Shown: positions 38,401 to 49,848 of the stretch, in pieces | How positions within the stretch are numbered: the first letter of the stretch is position 1 | Layout of the letters: each line of letters starts with the position of its first letter | NCBI GenBank assembly: GCA_949358305.1 | Contig: CASHSZ010000143.1 | Coordinates: 1 to 64,000, forward strand | Source: Strigamia acuminata | Taxonomy: Eukaryota > Arthropoda > Chilopoda > Geophilomorpha > Linotaeniidae | Length of the DNA: 64,000 nt | Direction of reading: 5' to 3' | Made by a program: the position numbers and the translations under genes | Notes under the pieces: model-generated | Told to the model about the DNA's origin: nothing | What the model saw: only the letters and a program-made list of their open reading frames with translations | The model's database searches: none

Positions 38401-39762
38401 AGTGACATTACCGGAAAGATTACCCGATATCGTGCTCGACTGGTCGCCCAAGGATTTCGGCAAACAATGGGCGTTGACTACGATGAAGTTTTTAGTCCCG
38501 TAGTAAATTTTGTCCTAATCCGTTTCTTCTTTTGTCTGCTGGTTATTCTCCTCGGATGGAGGGACACGCACCTCGACGTGAAATGTGCCTACCTCTACGG
38601 CGACCTTGACCACGAGATTTATATGCGGATTCCCGCTGGTGCCACATGTTCCTCGCCCGACAACGTATGGTTGTTGACCAAGTCGCTTTACGGTCTTCAC
38701 CAGTCGGGGCGCATGTGGTACCAGAAACTTAATGAAACATTGACAGAACTCGGATTTCAAAAGTTTCCAGCATGTAATTGTGTGTACGCCTACGGACATT
38801 CGGCCATTATGCTGGTATACGTCGACGATATTGTTTTATTTTATGCTTCGGAAAACATCAGGGATCGAATACTCAAGCTGATCACGAGTAAATTCGACAT
38901 CGTCGACCTGGGGCCAATCACCAAACTGCTGGGAGTCGAGTTCGAGCGTCGTGACGGGAAAGTCTTTATGACTCAACGCAATTACATTGACAAACTCCTC
39001 AAAAAGTTTAATGTTTCATCTGACGCGCTCATCAAGGTGCCAGTCACACCTGGGACCACGTTAGTCAAGGGACCGCTCACCGACCTTCCGGATTTTCCGT
39101 ATCGATCACTCGTCGGATCTTTATTGTTCCTGGCTTCACGTACTCGCCCCGACATTTTGTACTCGGTGATCGCATTATCGCAGTACAACAACTGCTACAC
39201 CGAGAGCCATATCAAGTGTTTGCTGCAGGTCCTTCGTTACGTCGCGAACACGAGCGAGTACGCCATCGAACTTTCGAAATGCGATTCGAGTCAACTGTGG
39301 GGTTGCACAGACGCCTCTTGGGCCTCCGACATCGCTACATCGAGATCATTCGGCGGATACATTGTTTACATCGGAAGTGTGCCCATTGGCTGGAGCTGCA
39401 AGAAGCAGACCAGCGTCGCTTGCTCCACAATGGAAGCCGAATTTGTGGCACTTGTCGAAATCGTCAAAGAACTCTATTGGCTCGACAGTATTTATCAAGT
39501 GTTTCCACCTTTACGTCGGTTATCGAAACCGATCATATTTTCCGATGCCCTCGCCTCGATTCAGTTCACGAACAACGACATCGAGAACTCGAAAACGAAA
39601 CATATTCGAGTGAAGTTTCACTGGCTTCGTGAGTGGCACATTGCCGGATGTTTCGAACTCCGCAAAATTCCGGGTGAGATAAATGTATCCGACATTTTCA
39701 CCAAGTGGCTCAGTTCAGAGCGTCTTCGAAATTTATTATCTCGGATTTTCGTCTCGAAGTAA
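35419..39762 (+). CDS. Copia-4 Pol polyprotein, Gag shell region deleted
   Basis: A 1447-residue frame from ATG 35419, whose MQ start is in the place of the other elements' MQK. About 35 residues after the start it already reaches the zinc knuckle CFNCGFFGHYANKC; the roughly 200-residue Gag shell region present in Copia-1/2/3 is missing. The rest is intact: protease DCGATDH (D129), integrase HHCC and D, D(35)E motifs, an Asp/Ser/Ala-rich linker, MBD-like segment (about 852-928), reverse transcriptase YVDD, RNase H TDASW. No stops. It should give enzymes but no capsid, so packaging would need Gag from another copy. The frame is open back to 35323 without conserved sequence. Confidence 0.92.
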   Translation: MQTARANLNWNRYTKETSAFAMDNRGCNQSRPPRPISQVRCFNCGFFGHYANKCPRPRKQGKEPQPVASQQGRPRSKSKRRQNNSSQQSGGQNRDVSRPRRDAAYLLSAPPVIEAPVVHFLQSHEWIVDCGATDHVSHVKAWFTNFVSVVPFNIELGQGSSRVTGKGDVPVKSLIDGCECTVLLRDVLFAPDFGANLISVSRIDKCGHHIHIHNSELHTYETDIKLSVLRAKQKSGLYFVDGLISPFAAPTNVSSSSVSSSLPTPIPTTLVTKEEDFPALPKSSNKTKKKSADNMTDFRLPVSSNTLLVPSLFPTSPAPIPGSQPQQIRMYSNALASPPPVAKSNAALPPKPVNPSVANVADATGLWHGRLGHLHTKAMRTLAANSQVYGLDPAAVRQELSCNTCRVAKSTRAPHKPISAPSTTKPLELLHMDVWGPSRLPSIGGANFAFTIIDDATRYAWLFPIARKSDVFATFKDFVSRVERIADCRIKTIRTDRGGEFISRDFDRFLADKGIVAQRTNPASPQMNGVAERLNRTMGDYLRSINSETGFSHTLWAELAVTFTYIKNRSPHSKLNDEIPYILWRQRALSVRHFRKIGSKCWVHFTAPGRNKLDPRAWEGFLVGYASGTRGYRVWNPATNTVTESVHVQIDERQNFKRSPFYVPDPDDNAPPMEEPARGHTPSRVTFRDNFPTQPWPRRRHDSDNDSSADSSDEDGIASRAPSVASSAPSFASFAPSLPTADGLIAAADGLAATTDGSVTDADGSVTVADGSDNVTTIAGHGQFTPTVRSTRLPHLRRSMSYPSLPGLDDTAAMSEQGSDFDEDLLDEAAALPVRLPGTPNLAPLRALHCPWSFVGGVSPFSGWRREEHLRKDQVPGRIKVDVYYYPEHGVRLRSHTDIAAYCFAHRIPYDESVFFFGNLEHHMPYAPPSPPRVHMCFREPATYAEAVKLPEAPKWTEAIDEELSTFKQRDVYKEVPRPPDKTVLGCKWIFKFKSDITGKITRYRARLVAQGFRQTMGVDYDEVFSPVVNFVLIRFFFCLLVILLGWRDTHLDVKCAYLYGDLDHEIYMRIPAGATCSSPDNVWLLTKSLYGLHQSGRMWYQKLNETLTELGFQKFPACNCVYAYGHSAIMLVYVDDIVLFYASENIRDRILKLITSKFDIVDLGPITKLLGVEFERRDGKVFMTQRNYIDKLLKKFNVSSDALIKVPVTPGTTLVKGPLTDLPDFPYRSLVGSLLFLASRTRPDILYSVIALSQYNNCYTESHIKCLLQVLRYVANTSEYAIELSKCDSSQLWGCTDASWASDIATSRSFGGYIVYIGSVPIGWSCKKQTSVACSTMEAEFVALVEIVKELYWLDSIYQVFPPLRRLSKPIIFSDALASIQFTNNDIENSKTKHIRVKFHWLREWHIAGCFELRKIPGEINVSDIFTKWLSSERLRNLLSRIFVSK
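37972..38200 (+). other. MBD-like domain coding segment (Copia-4)
   Basis: The clearest of the four: SGWRREEHLRKDQ, then IKVDVYYYPEHGVRLRSH, then DIAAYC and VFFFGNLEH. GWRRE, DVYY and RLRS fall where classical MBD proteins have them. Confidence 0.7.
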
Positions 39763-39796
39763 CTTTTTTTCGATTGTTTAGCACCGACATTTTACA

Positions 39797-39810
39797 TCGA
39801 AGGAGGGAAT
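39797..39810 (+). promoter_or_regulatory. Polypurine tract (Copia-4)
   Basis: TCGAAGGAGGGAAT directly before the right LTR; only about 48 bp separate the stop codon from the LTR. Confidence 0.88.
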
Positions 39811-40363
39811 TGTTAGACTTTGGAACCACTTTTGAGTTATTTAAATCGTTTTTCGATGTGAAATGACTTTGAAATGTTTATTTTATTATCCATCGGTTAT
39901 CTTTTCTTATTCGGGGTAATTTAGTATTGTTTCTTATGTTTTTCCTTAGTTTCTATGTAAAGGGAATGCATGATGCCTTTTAGATGTGTCTTATCCATCT
40001 GGCATCATGCATCCTCTATTCTGTGTGTATTTCTACTTATTGTTTCTATTTTCGGCCACCAGATGTCTCTGGCACATTACAAATGGCCGCTCACACGGGT
40101 AGTGTGTTTCCTTGTGTTTGTCCAGTGATTCTGGACCCATTATGTAAGTTTTCTCTTAATAAATGTTATATTTTTGGTTAACTATTGTATTTAGTTCGGC
40201 ACTACACGTTTCTATAAGTGTAGTGCACGCGAATTTGATCGTAAGTCCGCTCAAACTCGCGTACGCGCATCACGCGCATTTGTCCGCACTTAGAAGTGCG
40301 TTTGACTCAGTTTTACGCTTCCTATCGCCTATTTCGGCGATATTTTTGCGCCACACAGCTACA
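39811..40363 (+). repeat. Copia-4 3' LTR
   Basis: 553 bp; no difference from the left LTR found by eye. Followed by GAAAC (40364-40368) and resumed satellite. Confidence 0.95.
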
Positions 40364-43300
40364 GAAACGACCCGGTCGGAAACCGAACCTCAGTGTCCAA
40401 TCGGGCAGAAATTGTGCGGAAGTTTAACCAAAAATGGCCAAAAGTCGGTGCAAGTTTTGCACGCAACAAACGTCCGATGTGACAGTGCCCATGCGGGTTG
40501 GACGTGCATGTGGGCGCGTGTGGGCGCTCGATTTACCGGCCCGTTGGACGAGTTAAACCAAAATTTCCCAATATCTTGCATAAATTTAAAGAAGATTTGA
40601 CAGATTTCCAGATTTTAAGCGATGTTTTACATAAGTCCGTCCCATTGCTGAAATTCCGTGAAAATTTGTCAAAAATTGACAAAAGTCTGTGCAAATTTTG
40701 TCAGAAATAGGAAACAAAAAATTTAAAATTCGTCCAACGCGCCAGTAAATCGAGCGCGCCCATGCGTGGACAGTGCGCCGGCGGGAGCCCCGGCCGTCCT
40801 CTCTCTCTCTCTCTCTCGGCCGCCAAGGCTCGCCCCTCCGCCCGTCGGCGGGAGCCCCGACCGTCCCCCCTCTCTCTTTCGGCCGCCAAAGGATCGCCCC
40901 TCCGCTCGTCACAGATTTTTGTCAATATTTGATGAATTTCAACAGATTTTCAGCAATATTTTACAGGACATTTCTGCTCTTTTGGATACATTTTCAAAGG
41001 TTTTATTGCTAAAATTCTGGGGAAATTTATCAAAAATTGACAAAAAATCGATGCAAGTTTTGTCAGAAACTGATAAAATCTTCTTAAACTCGTCCAACGC
41101 GCCGGCGAGTGCACATGCGGGGACAGTGGGCACGTCCAGCCCGCGTGCACACTGTCAGATCGGGCGGTTTCGGGCACAGTTTGATCCGGGCAAATATCTA
41201 GCAAAACTTGCACCGATTTTTTGTCAATTTTAGACAAATTTCAGCAATATTTTACGAGACATTTCTGCTCGATTGGACACATTTCCAGGGGTTTTTTGTA
41301 AAACATTGATAAAATTCCGTGGAAATTTATCAAATATTGGCAAAATTCGGTGCTAATTTTGTCAAAAATTAGGAAAAAAAAATTTTCAAAACTTGTCCAA
41401 CGTGCCGGTAAATCGAGCGCCCACATGCCTAGATAGTGCACGCCCAACCCGCCAAGGCTCGCCCCTCCGCCCGTTGGCGGGAGCCCCGGCCGTCCCCTCT
41501 CTCTCTCTTTCTCTCTCTCTCTCGGGCGCCCGGAGCTCGCCCCTCCGCCCGTCACCGACTTTTGACACAATTTTTGATGAAATTCAACGGAATTTTAGCA
41601 ACGTTTTACAAAAAACCTGTGGAAATGTGTCCAACCGGGCAGAAATGTGTCGTAAAATGTTGCCGAAATTCTGTGAAAATTTGTCACAAATTGCCAAAAG
41701 TCGGTGCAAATTTTGTCAGAAATAGGAAACAAAAAATTTAAAATTCGTCCAACGCGCCAGTAAATCGAGCGCGCCCATGCGTGGACAGTGCGCCGGCGGG
41801 AGCCCCGGCCGTCCTCTCTCTCTCTCTCTCTCGGCCGCCAAGGCTCGCCCCTCCGCCCGTCGGCGGGAGCCCCGACCGTCCCCCCTCTCTCTTTCGGCCG
41901 CCAAAGGATCGCCCCTCCGCTCGTCACAGATTTTTGTCAATATTTGATGAATTTCAACAGATTTTCAGCAATATTTTACAGGACATTTCTGCTCTTTTGG
42001 ATACATTTTCAAAGGTTTTATTGCTAAAATTCTGGGGAAATTTATCAAATATTGACAAAAAATCGATGCAAGTTTTGTCAGAAATTGATAAAATCTTCTT
42101 AAACTCGTCCAACGCGCCGGCGAGTGCACATGCGGGGACAGTGGGCACGTCCAGCCCGCGTGCACACTGTCAGATCGGGCGGTTTCGGGCACAGTTTGAT
42201 CCGGGCAAATATCTAGCAAAACTTGCACCGATTTTTTGTCAATTTTAGACAAATTTCAGCGATATTTTACGAGACATTTCTGCTCGATTGGACACATTTC
42301 CAGGGGTTTTTTGTAAAACATTGATAAAATTCCGTGGAAATTTATCAAATATTGGCAAAATTCGGTGCTAATTTTGTCAAAAATTAGGAAAAAAAAATTT
42401 TCAAAACTTGTCCAACGTGCCGGTAAATCGAGCGCCCACATGCCTAGATAGTGCACGCCCAACCCGCCAAGGCTCGCCCCTCCGCCCGTTGGCGGGAGCC
42501 CCGGCCGTCCCCTCTCTCTCTCTTTCTCTCTCTCTCTCGGGCGCCCGGAGCTCGCCCCTCCGCCCGTCACCGACTTTTGACACAATTTTTGATGAAATTC
42601 AACGGAATTTTAGCAACGTTTTACAAAAAACCTGTGGAAATGTGTCCAACCGGGCAGAAATGTGTCGTAAAATGTTGCCGAAATTCTGTGAAAATTTGTC
42701 ACAAATTGCCAAAAGTCGGTGCAAGTATTGCTAGATTTGGGCGCATCAAACTGTGCCGAGATCTGACAGTGTCCACGCGGTTTTGAAGCGCCCACTGTCG
42801 ACGCACGTGGGCGCTCAATTTACCGGCGCGTTGGACGAGTTTTGAAAAAAGTTTTTTCCTAATTTCTGACAAAACTTGCACCGAATTTTGTCAATATGTG
42901 ATAAATTTCCATGGATTTTAAGCAATGTTTTACAGAAGTCCGTCCCATCGGGCAGAAACGTCTCGTAAAATGTCGCTGAAATTCCGTGAAAATCTGTCAA
43001 AAATTGACAAAAGTTGGTGACCGACCCGCGGCGCGTCACGGCGCGGTCGGAGGACGGCCCTCGTCCCCAAAAACCACACTCCGGGTCACGTGGTCTCGCA
43101 CTCGACTTTTTCAGTTTTCCCGTTTTCGGCCCGTTACGGCCAAGGACCGTAACGGGTCGAAAACGGGCCGCAACGGGTCGAAAACGGCCGCAACGGGTCG
43201 AAAACGGCCGCAACGGGTCGAAAACGGCCCGCACGGGCCGTTAACGGGCCGCCGACGGTCCCGTCACAATCCCGTAACGGCTCGCACGGGCCGTTAACGG

Positions 43301-44077
43301 GCCGCCGACGGTCCCGTCACGATCCCGTAACGGCTCGCACGGGCCGTTAACGGGCCGCCGACGGTTCCGTAACTATCCCGTAACGGCCCGCACGGGCCGT
43401 TAACGGGCCGCCGACGGTCCCGTCACGACCCCGTAACGGCCCGTACGACCTCATGCGGGCCGTTAACGGGCCGTTAACGGGCCGTTAACGGCCCGTTAAC
43501 GGCGTAAAACCAAAAACAGGATTCGAGATTAATGTCTATGAATGTTGTACGCGTTTTCATGTACGTGTTGTCGGTTGTTGATTTTTTCGATTTACACCGT
43601 CACGGCCCGTTAACGGCCCGTTAACGGCCCGTTAACGGCCCGTCAACGGCCCGCATGGGGTCGCACGGGCCGTTAACGGGCCGCCGACGGTCCCGTCACG
43701 ATCCCGTAACGGCCCGCACGGGCCGTTAACGGGCCGCCGACGGTCCCGTCACGATTCCGTAACGGCTCGCACGGGCCGTTAACGGGCCGCCGACGGTCCC
43801 GTCACGATCCCGTAACGGCTCGCACGGGCCGTTAACGGGCCGCCGACGGTCCCGTCACGGTCCCGTAACGGCCTTCGTTCCCGGACTTCGGCTCGCCGAC
43901 GGCCCGTGCGACCTCATGCGGGCCGCTAACGGGCCGTCAACGGGCCGTTAACGGCCCGTTTTCGACCCGCTACGGCCCGTCACGGCCTGTTGGCCGTGCG
44001 ACCCGTGACTCGGAGTGTGGTTTTTGGGGACGAGGGCCGTCCTCCGGCCGCGCCGCGACGCGCCGCGGGTCGGACAA
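40364..44077. repeat. Satellite higher-order unit 2 (3714 bp)
   Basis: Same length and order as unit 1. Diagnostic bases: CAGAAACTGATAA near 41068 in the first 1015-bp copy, shared only with units 4 and 6, and TTTCAGCAATATT near 41244. Confidence 0.93.
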
Positions 44078-47000
44078 GAAACGACCCGGTCGGAAACCGA
44101 ACCTCAGTGTCCAATCGGGCAGAAATTGTGCGGAAGTTTAACCAAAAATGGCCAAAAGTCGGTGCAAGTTTTGCACGCAACAAACGTCCGATGTGACAGT
44201 GCCCATGCGGGTTGGACGTGCATGTGGGCGCGTGTGGGCGCTCGATTTACCGGCCCGTTGGACGAGTTAAACCAAAATTTCCCAATATCTTGCATAAATT
44301 TAAAGAAGATTTGACAGATTTCCAGATTTTAAGCGATGTTTTACATAAGTCCGTCCCATTGCTGAAATTCCGTGAAAATTTGTCAAAAATTGACAAAAGT
44401 CTGTGCAAATTTTGTCAGAAATAGGAAACAAAAAATTTAAAATTCGTCCAACGCGCCAGTAAATCGAGCGCGCCCATGCGTGGACAGTGCGCCGGCGGGA
44501 GCCCCGGCCGTCCTCTCTCTCTCTCTCTCTCGGCCGCCAAGGCTCGCCCCTCCGCCCGTCGGCGGGAGCCCCGACCGTCCCCCCTCTCTCTTTCGGCCGC
44601 CAAAGGATCGCCCCTCCGCTCGTCACAGATTTTTGTCAATATTTGATGAATTTCAACAGATTTTCAGCAATATTTTACAGGACATTTCTGCTCTTTTGGA
44701 TACATTTTCAAAGGTTTTATTGCTAAAATTCTGGGGAAATTTATCAAAAATTGACAAAAAATCGATGCAAGTTTTGTCAGAAATTGATAAAATCTTCTTA
44801 AACTCGTCCAACGCGCCGGCGAGTGCACATGCGGGGACAGTGGGCACGTCCAGCCCGCGTGCACACTGTCAGATCGGGCGGTTTCGGGCACAGTTTGATC
44901 CGGGCAAATATCTAGCAAAACTTGCACCGATTTTTTGTCAATTTTAGACAAATTTCAGCAATATTTTACGAGACATTTCTGCTCGATTGGACACATTTCC
45001 AGGGGTTTTTTGTAAAACATTGATAAAATTCCGTGGAAATTTATCAAATATTGGCAAAATTCGGTGCTAATTTTGTCAAAAATTAGGAAAAAAAAATTTT
45101 CAAAACTTGTCCAACGTGCCGGTAAATCGAGCGCCCACATGCCTAGATAGTGCACGCCCAACCCGCCAAGGCTCGCCCCTCCGCCCGTTGGCGGGAGCCC
45201 CGGCCGTCCCCTCTCTCTCTCTTTCTCTCTCTCTCTCGGGCGCCCGGAGCTCGCCCCTCCGCCCGTCACCGACTTTTGACACAATTTTTGATGAAATTCA
45301 ACGGAATTTTAGCAACGTTTTACAAAAAACCTGTGGAAATGTGTCCAACCGGGCAGAAATGTGTCGTAAAATGTTGCCGAAATTCTGTGAAAATTTGTCA
45401 CAAATTGCCAAAAGTCGGTGCAAATTTTGTCAGAAATAGGAAACAAAAAATTTAAAATTCGTCCAACGCGCCAGTAAATCGAGCGCGCCCATGCGTGGAC
45501 AGTGCGCCGGCGGGAGCCCCGGCCGTCCTCTCTCTCTCTCTCTCTCGGCCGCCAAGGCTCGCCCCTCCGCCCGTCGGCGGGAGCCCCGACCGTCCCCCCG
45601 TCGGCGGGAGCCCCGACCGTCCCCCCTCTCTCTTTCGGCCGCCAAAGGATCGCCCCTCCGCTCGTCACAGATTTTTGTCAATATTTGATGAATTTCAACA
45701 GATTTTCAGCAATATTTTACAGGACATTTCTGCTCTTTTGGATACATTTTCAAAGGTTTTATTGCTAAAATTCTGGGGAAATTTATCAAATATTGACAAA
45801 AAATCGATGCAAGTTTTGTCAGAAATTGATAAAATCTTCTTAAACTCGTCCAACGCGCCGGCGAGTGCACATGCGGGGACAGTGGGCACGTCCAGCCCGC
45901 GTGCACACTGTCAGATCGGGCGGTTTCGGGCACAGTTTGATCCGGGCAAATATCTAGCAAAACTTGCACCGATTTTTTGTCAATTTTAGACAAATTTCAG
46001 CGATATTTTACGAGACATTTCTGCTCGATTGGACACATTTCCAGGGGTTTTTTGTAAAACATTGATAAAATTCCGTGGAAATTTATCAAATATTGGCAAA
46101 ATTCGGTGCTAATTTTGTCAAAAATTAGGAAAAAAAAATTTTCAAAACTTGTCCAACGTGCCGGTAAATCGAGCGCCCACATGCCTAGATAGTGCACGCC
46201 CAACCCGCCAAGGCTCGCCCCTCCGCCCGTTGGCGGGAGCCCCGGCCGTCCCCTCTCTCTCTCTTTCTCTCTCTCTCTCGGGCGCCCGGAGCTCGCCCCT
46301 CCGCCCGTCACCGACTTTTGACACAATTTTTGATGAAATTCAACGGAATTTTAGCAACGTTTTACAAAAAACCTGTGGAAATGTGTCCAACCGGGCAGAA
46401 ATGTGTCGTAAAATGTTGCCGAAATTCTGTGAAAATTTGTCACAAATTGCCAAAAGTCGGTGCAAATTTTGTCAGAAATAGGAAACAAAAAATTTAAAAT
46501 TCGTCCAACGCGCCAGTAAATCGAGCGCGCCCATGCGTGGACAGTGCGCCGGCGGGAGCCCCGGCCGTCCTCTCTCTCTCTCTCTCTCGGCCGCCAAGGC
46601 TCGCCCCTCCGCCCGTCGGCGGGAGCCCCGACCGTCCCCCCTCTCTCTTTCGGCCGCCAAAGGATCGCCCCTCCGCTCGTCACAGATTTTTGTCAATATT
46701 TGATGAATTTCAACAGATTTTCAGCAATATTTTACAGGACATTTCTGCTCTTTTGGATACATTTTCAAAGGTTTTATTGCTAAAATTCTGGGGAAATTTA
46801 TCAAAAATTGACAAAAAATCGATGCAAGTTTTGTCAGAAATTGATAAAATCTTCTTAAACTCGTCCAACGCGCCGGCGAGTGCACATGCGGGGACAGTGG
46901 GCACGTCCAGCCCGCGTGCACACTGTCAGATCGGGCGGTTTCGGGCACAGTTTGATCCGGGCAAATATCTAGCAAAACTTGCACCGATTTTTTGTCAATT

Positions 47001-49848
47001 TTAGACAAATTTCAGCGATATTTTACGAGACATTTCTGCTCGATTGGACACATTTCCAGGGGTTTTTTGTAAAACATTGATAAAATTCCGTGGAAATTTA
47101 TCAAATATTGGCAAAATTCGGTGCTAATTTTGTCAAAAATTAGGAAAAAAAAATTTTCAAAACTTGTCCAACGTGCCGGTAAATCGAGCGCCCACATGCC
47201 TAGATAGTGCACGCCCAACCCGCCAAGGCTCGCCCCTCCGCCCGTTGGCGGGAGCCCCGGCCGTCCCCTCTCTCTCTCTTTCTCTCTCTCTCTCGGGCGC
47301 CCGGAGCTCGCCCCTCCGCCCGTCACCGACTTTTGACACAATTTTTGATGAAATTCAACGGAATTTTAGCAACGTTTTACAAAAAACCTGTGGAAATGTG
47401 TCCAACCGGGCAGAAATGTGTCGTAAAATGTTGCCGAAATTCTGTGAAAATTTGTCACAAATTGCCAAAAGTCGGTGCAAATTTTGTCAGAAATAGGAAA
47501 CAAAAAATTTAAAATTCGTCCAACGCGCCAGTAAATCGAGCGCGCCCATGCGTGGACAGTGCGCCGGCGGGAGCCCCGGCCGTCCTCTCTCTCTCTCTCT
47601 CTCGGCCGCCAAGGCTCGCCCCTCCGCCCGTCGGCGGGAGCCCCGACCGTCCCCCCTCTCTCTTTCGGCCGCCAAAGGATCGCCCCTCCGCTCGTCACAG
47701 ATTTTTGTCAATATTTGATGAATTTCAACAGATTTTCAGCAATATTTTACAGGACATTTCTGCTCTTTTGGATACATTTTCAAAGGTTTTATTGCTAAAA
47801 TTCTGGGGAAATTTATCAAATATTGACAAAAAATCGATGCAAGTTTTGTCAGAAATTGATAAAATCTTCTTAAACTCGTCCAACGCGCCGGCGAGTGCAC
47901 ATGCGGGGACAGTGGGCACGTCCAGCCCGCGTGCACACTGTCAGATCGGGCGGTTTCGGGCACAGTTTGATCCGGGCAAATATCTAGCAAAACTTGCACC
48001 GATTTTTTGTCAATTTTAGACAAATTTCAGCGATATTTTACGAGACATTTCTGCTCGATTGGACACATTTCCAGGGGTTTTTTGTAAAACATTGATAAAA
48101 TTCCGTGGAAATTTATCAAATATTGGCAAAATTCGGTGCTAATTTTGTCAAAAATTAGGAAAAAAAAATTTTCAAAACTTGTCCAACGTGCCGGTAAATC
48201 GAGCGCCCACATGCCTAGATAGTGCACGCCCAACCCGCCAAGGCTCGCCCCTCCGCCCGTTGGCGGGAGCCCCGGCCGTCCCCTCTCTCTCTCTTTCTCT
48301 CTCTCTCTCGGGCGCCCGGAGCTCGCCCCTCCGCCCGTCACCGACTTTTGACACAATTTTTGATGAAATTCAACGGAATTTTAGCAACGTTTTACAAAAA
48401 ACCTGTGGAAATGTGTCCAACCGGGCAGAAATGTGTCGTAAAATGTTGCCGAAATTCTGTGAAAATTTGTCACAAATTGCCAAAAGTCGGTGCAAGTATT
48501 GCTAGATTTGGGCGCATCAAACTGTGCCGAGATCTGACAGTGTCCACGCGGTTTTGAAGCGCCCACTGTCGACGCACGTGGGCGCTCAATTTACCGGCGC
48601 GTTGGACGAGTTTTGAAAAAAGTTTTTTCCTAATTTCTGACAAAACTTGCACCGAATTTTGTCAATATGTGATAAATTTCCATGGATTTTAAGCAATGTT
48701 TTACAGAAGTCCGTCCCATCGGGCAGAAACGTCTCGTAAAATGTCGCTGAAATTCCGTGAAAATCTGTCAAAAATTGACAAAAGTTGGTGACCGACCCGC
48801 GGCGCGTCACGGCGCGGTCGGAGGACGGCCCTCGTCCCCAAAAACCACACTCCGGGTCACGTGGTCTCGCACTCGACTTTTTCAGTTTTCCCGTTTTCGG
48901 CCCGTTACGGCCAAGGACCGTAACGGGTCGAAAACGGGCCGCAACGGGTCGAAAACGGCCGCAACGGGTCGAAAACGGCCGCAACGGGTCGAAAACGGCC
49001 CGCACGGGCCGTTAACGGGCCGCCGACGGTCCCGTCACAATCCCGTAACGGCTCGCACGGGCCGTTAACGGGCCGCCGACGGTCCCGTCACGATCCCGTA
49101 ACGGCTCGCACGGGCCGTTAACGGGCCGCCGACGGTTCCGTAACTATCCCGTAACGGCCCGCACGGGCCGTTAACGGGCCGCCGACGGTCCCGTCACGAC
49201 CCCGTAACGGCCCGTACGACCTCATGCGGGCCGTTAACGGGCCGTTAACGGGCCGTTAACGGCCCGTTAACGGCGTAAAACCAAAAACAGGATTCGAGAT
49301 TAATGTCTATGAATGTTGTACGCGTTTTCATGTACGTGTTGTCGGTTGTTGATTTTTTCGATTTACACCGTCACGGCCCGTTAACGGCCCGTTAACGGCC
49401 CGTTAACGGCCCGTCAACGGCCCGCATGGGGTCGCACGGGCCGTTAACGGGCCGCCGACGGTCCCGTCACGATCCCGTAACGGCCCGCACGGGCCGTTAA
49501 CGGGCCGCCGACGGTCCCGTCACGATTCCGTAACGGCTCGCACGGGCCGTTAACGGGCCGCCGACGGTCCCGTCACGATCCCGTAACGGCTCGCACGGGC
49601 CGTTAACGGGCCGCCGACGGTCCCGTCACGGTCCCGTAACGGCCTTCGTTCCCGGACTTCGGCTCGCCGACGGCCCGTGCGACCTCATGCGGGCCGCTAA
49701 CGGGCCGTCAACGGGCCGTTAACGGCCCGTTTTCGACCCGCTACGGCCCGTCACGGCCTGTTGGCCGTGCGACCCGTGACTCGGAGTGTGGTTTTTGGGG
49801 ACGAGGGCCGTCCTCCGGCCGCGCCGCGACGCGCCGCGGGTCGGACAA
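44078..49848. repeat. Satellite higher-order unit 3, expanded (5771 bp)
   Basis: Four 1015-bp copies (44407-48493) instead of two; the length equals 3714 plus 2 x 1015 plus 27. The 27 bp is a local duplication of a GTCGGCGGGAGCCCCGACC-containing segment near 45597-45623 in the second copy. Copies alternate in type (TCAAAAATTG, TCAAATATTG, TCAAAAATTG, TCAAATATTG), so a two-copy block was gained. Confidence 0.92.

Larger units (their letters stand above)
33886..40363 (+). mobile_element. Copia-4: copia element with Gag deletion, inserted in the satellite
   Basis: A 6478-bp element with two 553-bp LTRs that look identical, tRNA-iMet primer site, structured leader, pol frame and polypurine tract. 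It is more distant from Copia-1/2/3 than those are from each other. It is shorter mainly because most of the Gag shell coding region and the long 3' UTR are absent. LTR identity and the perfect target duplication show a recent insertion into an existing array. Confidence 0.95.
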
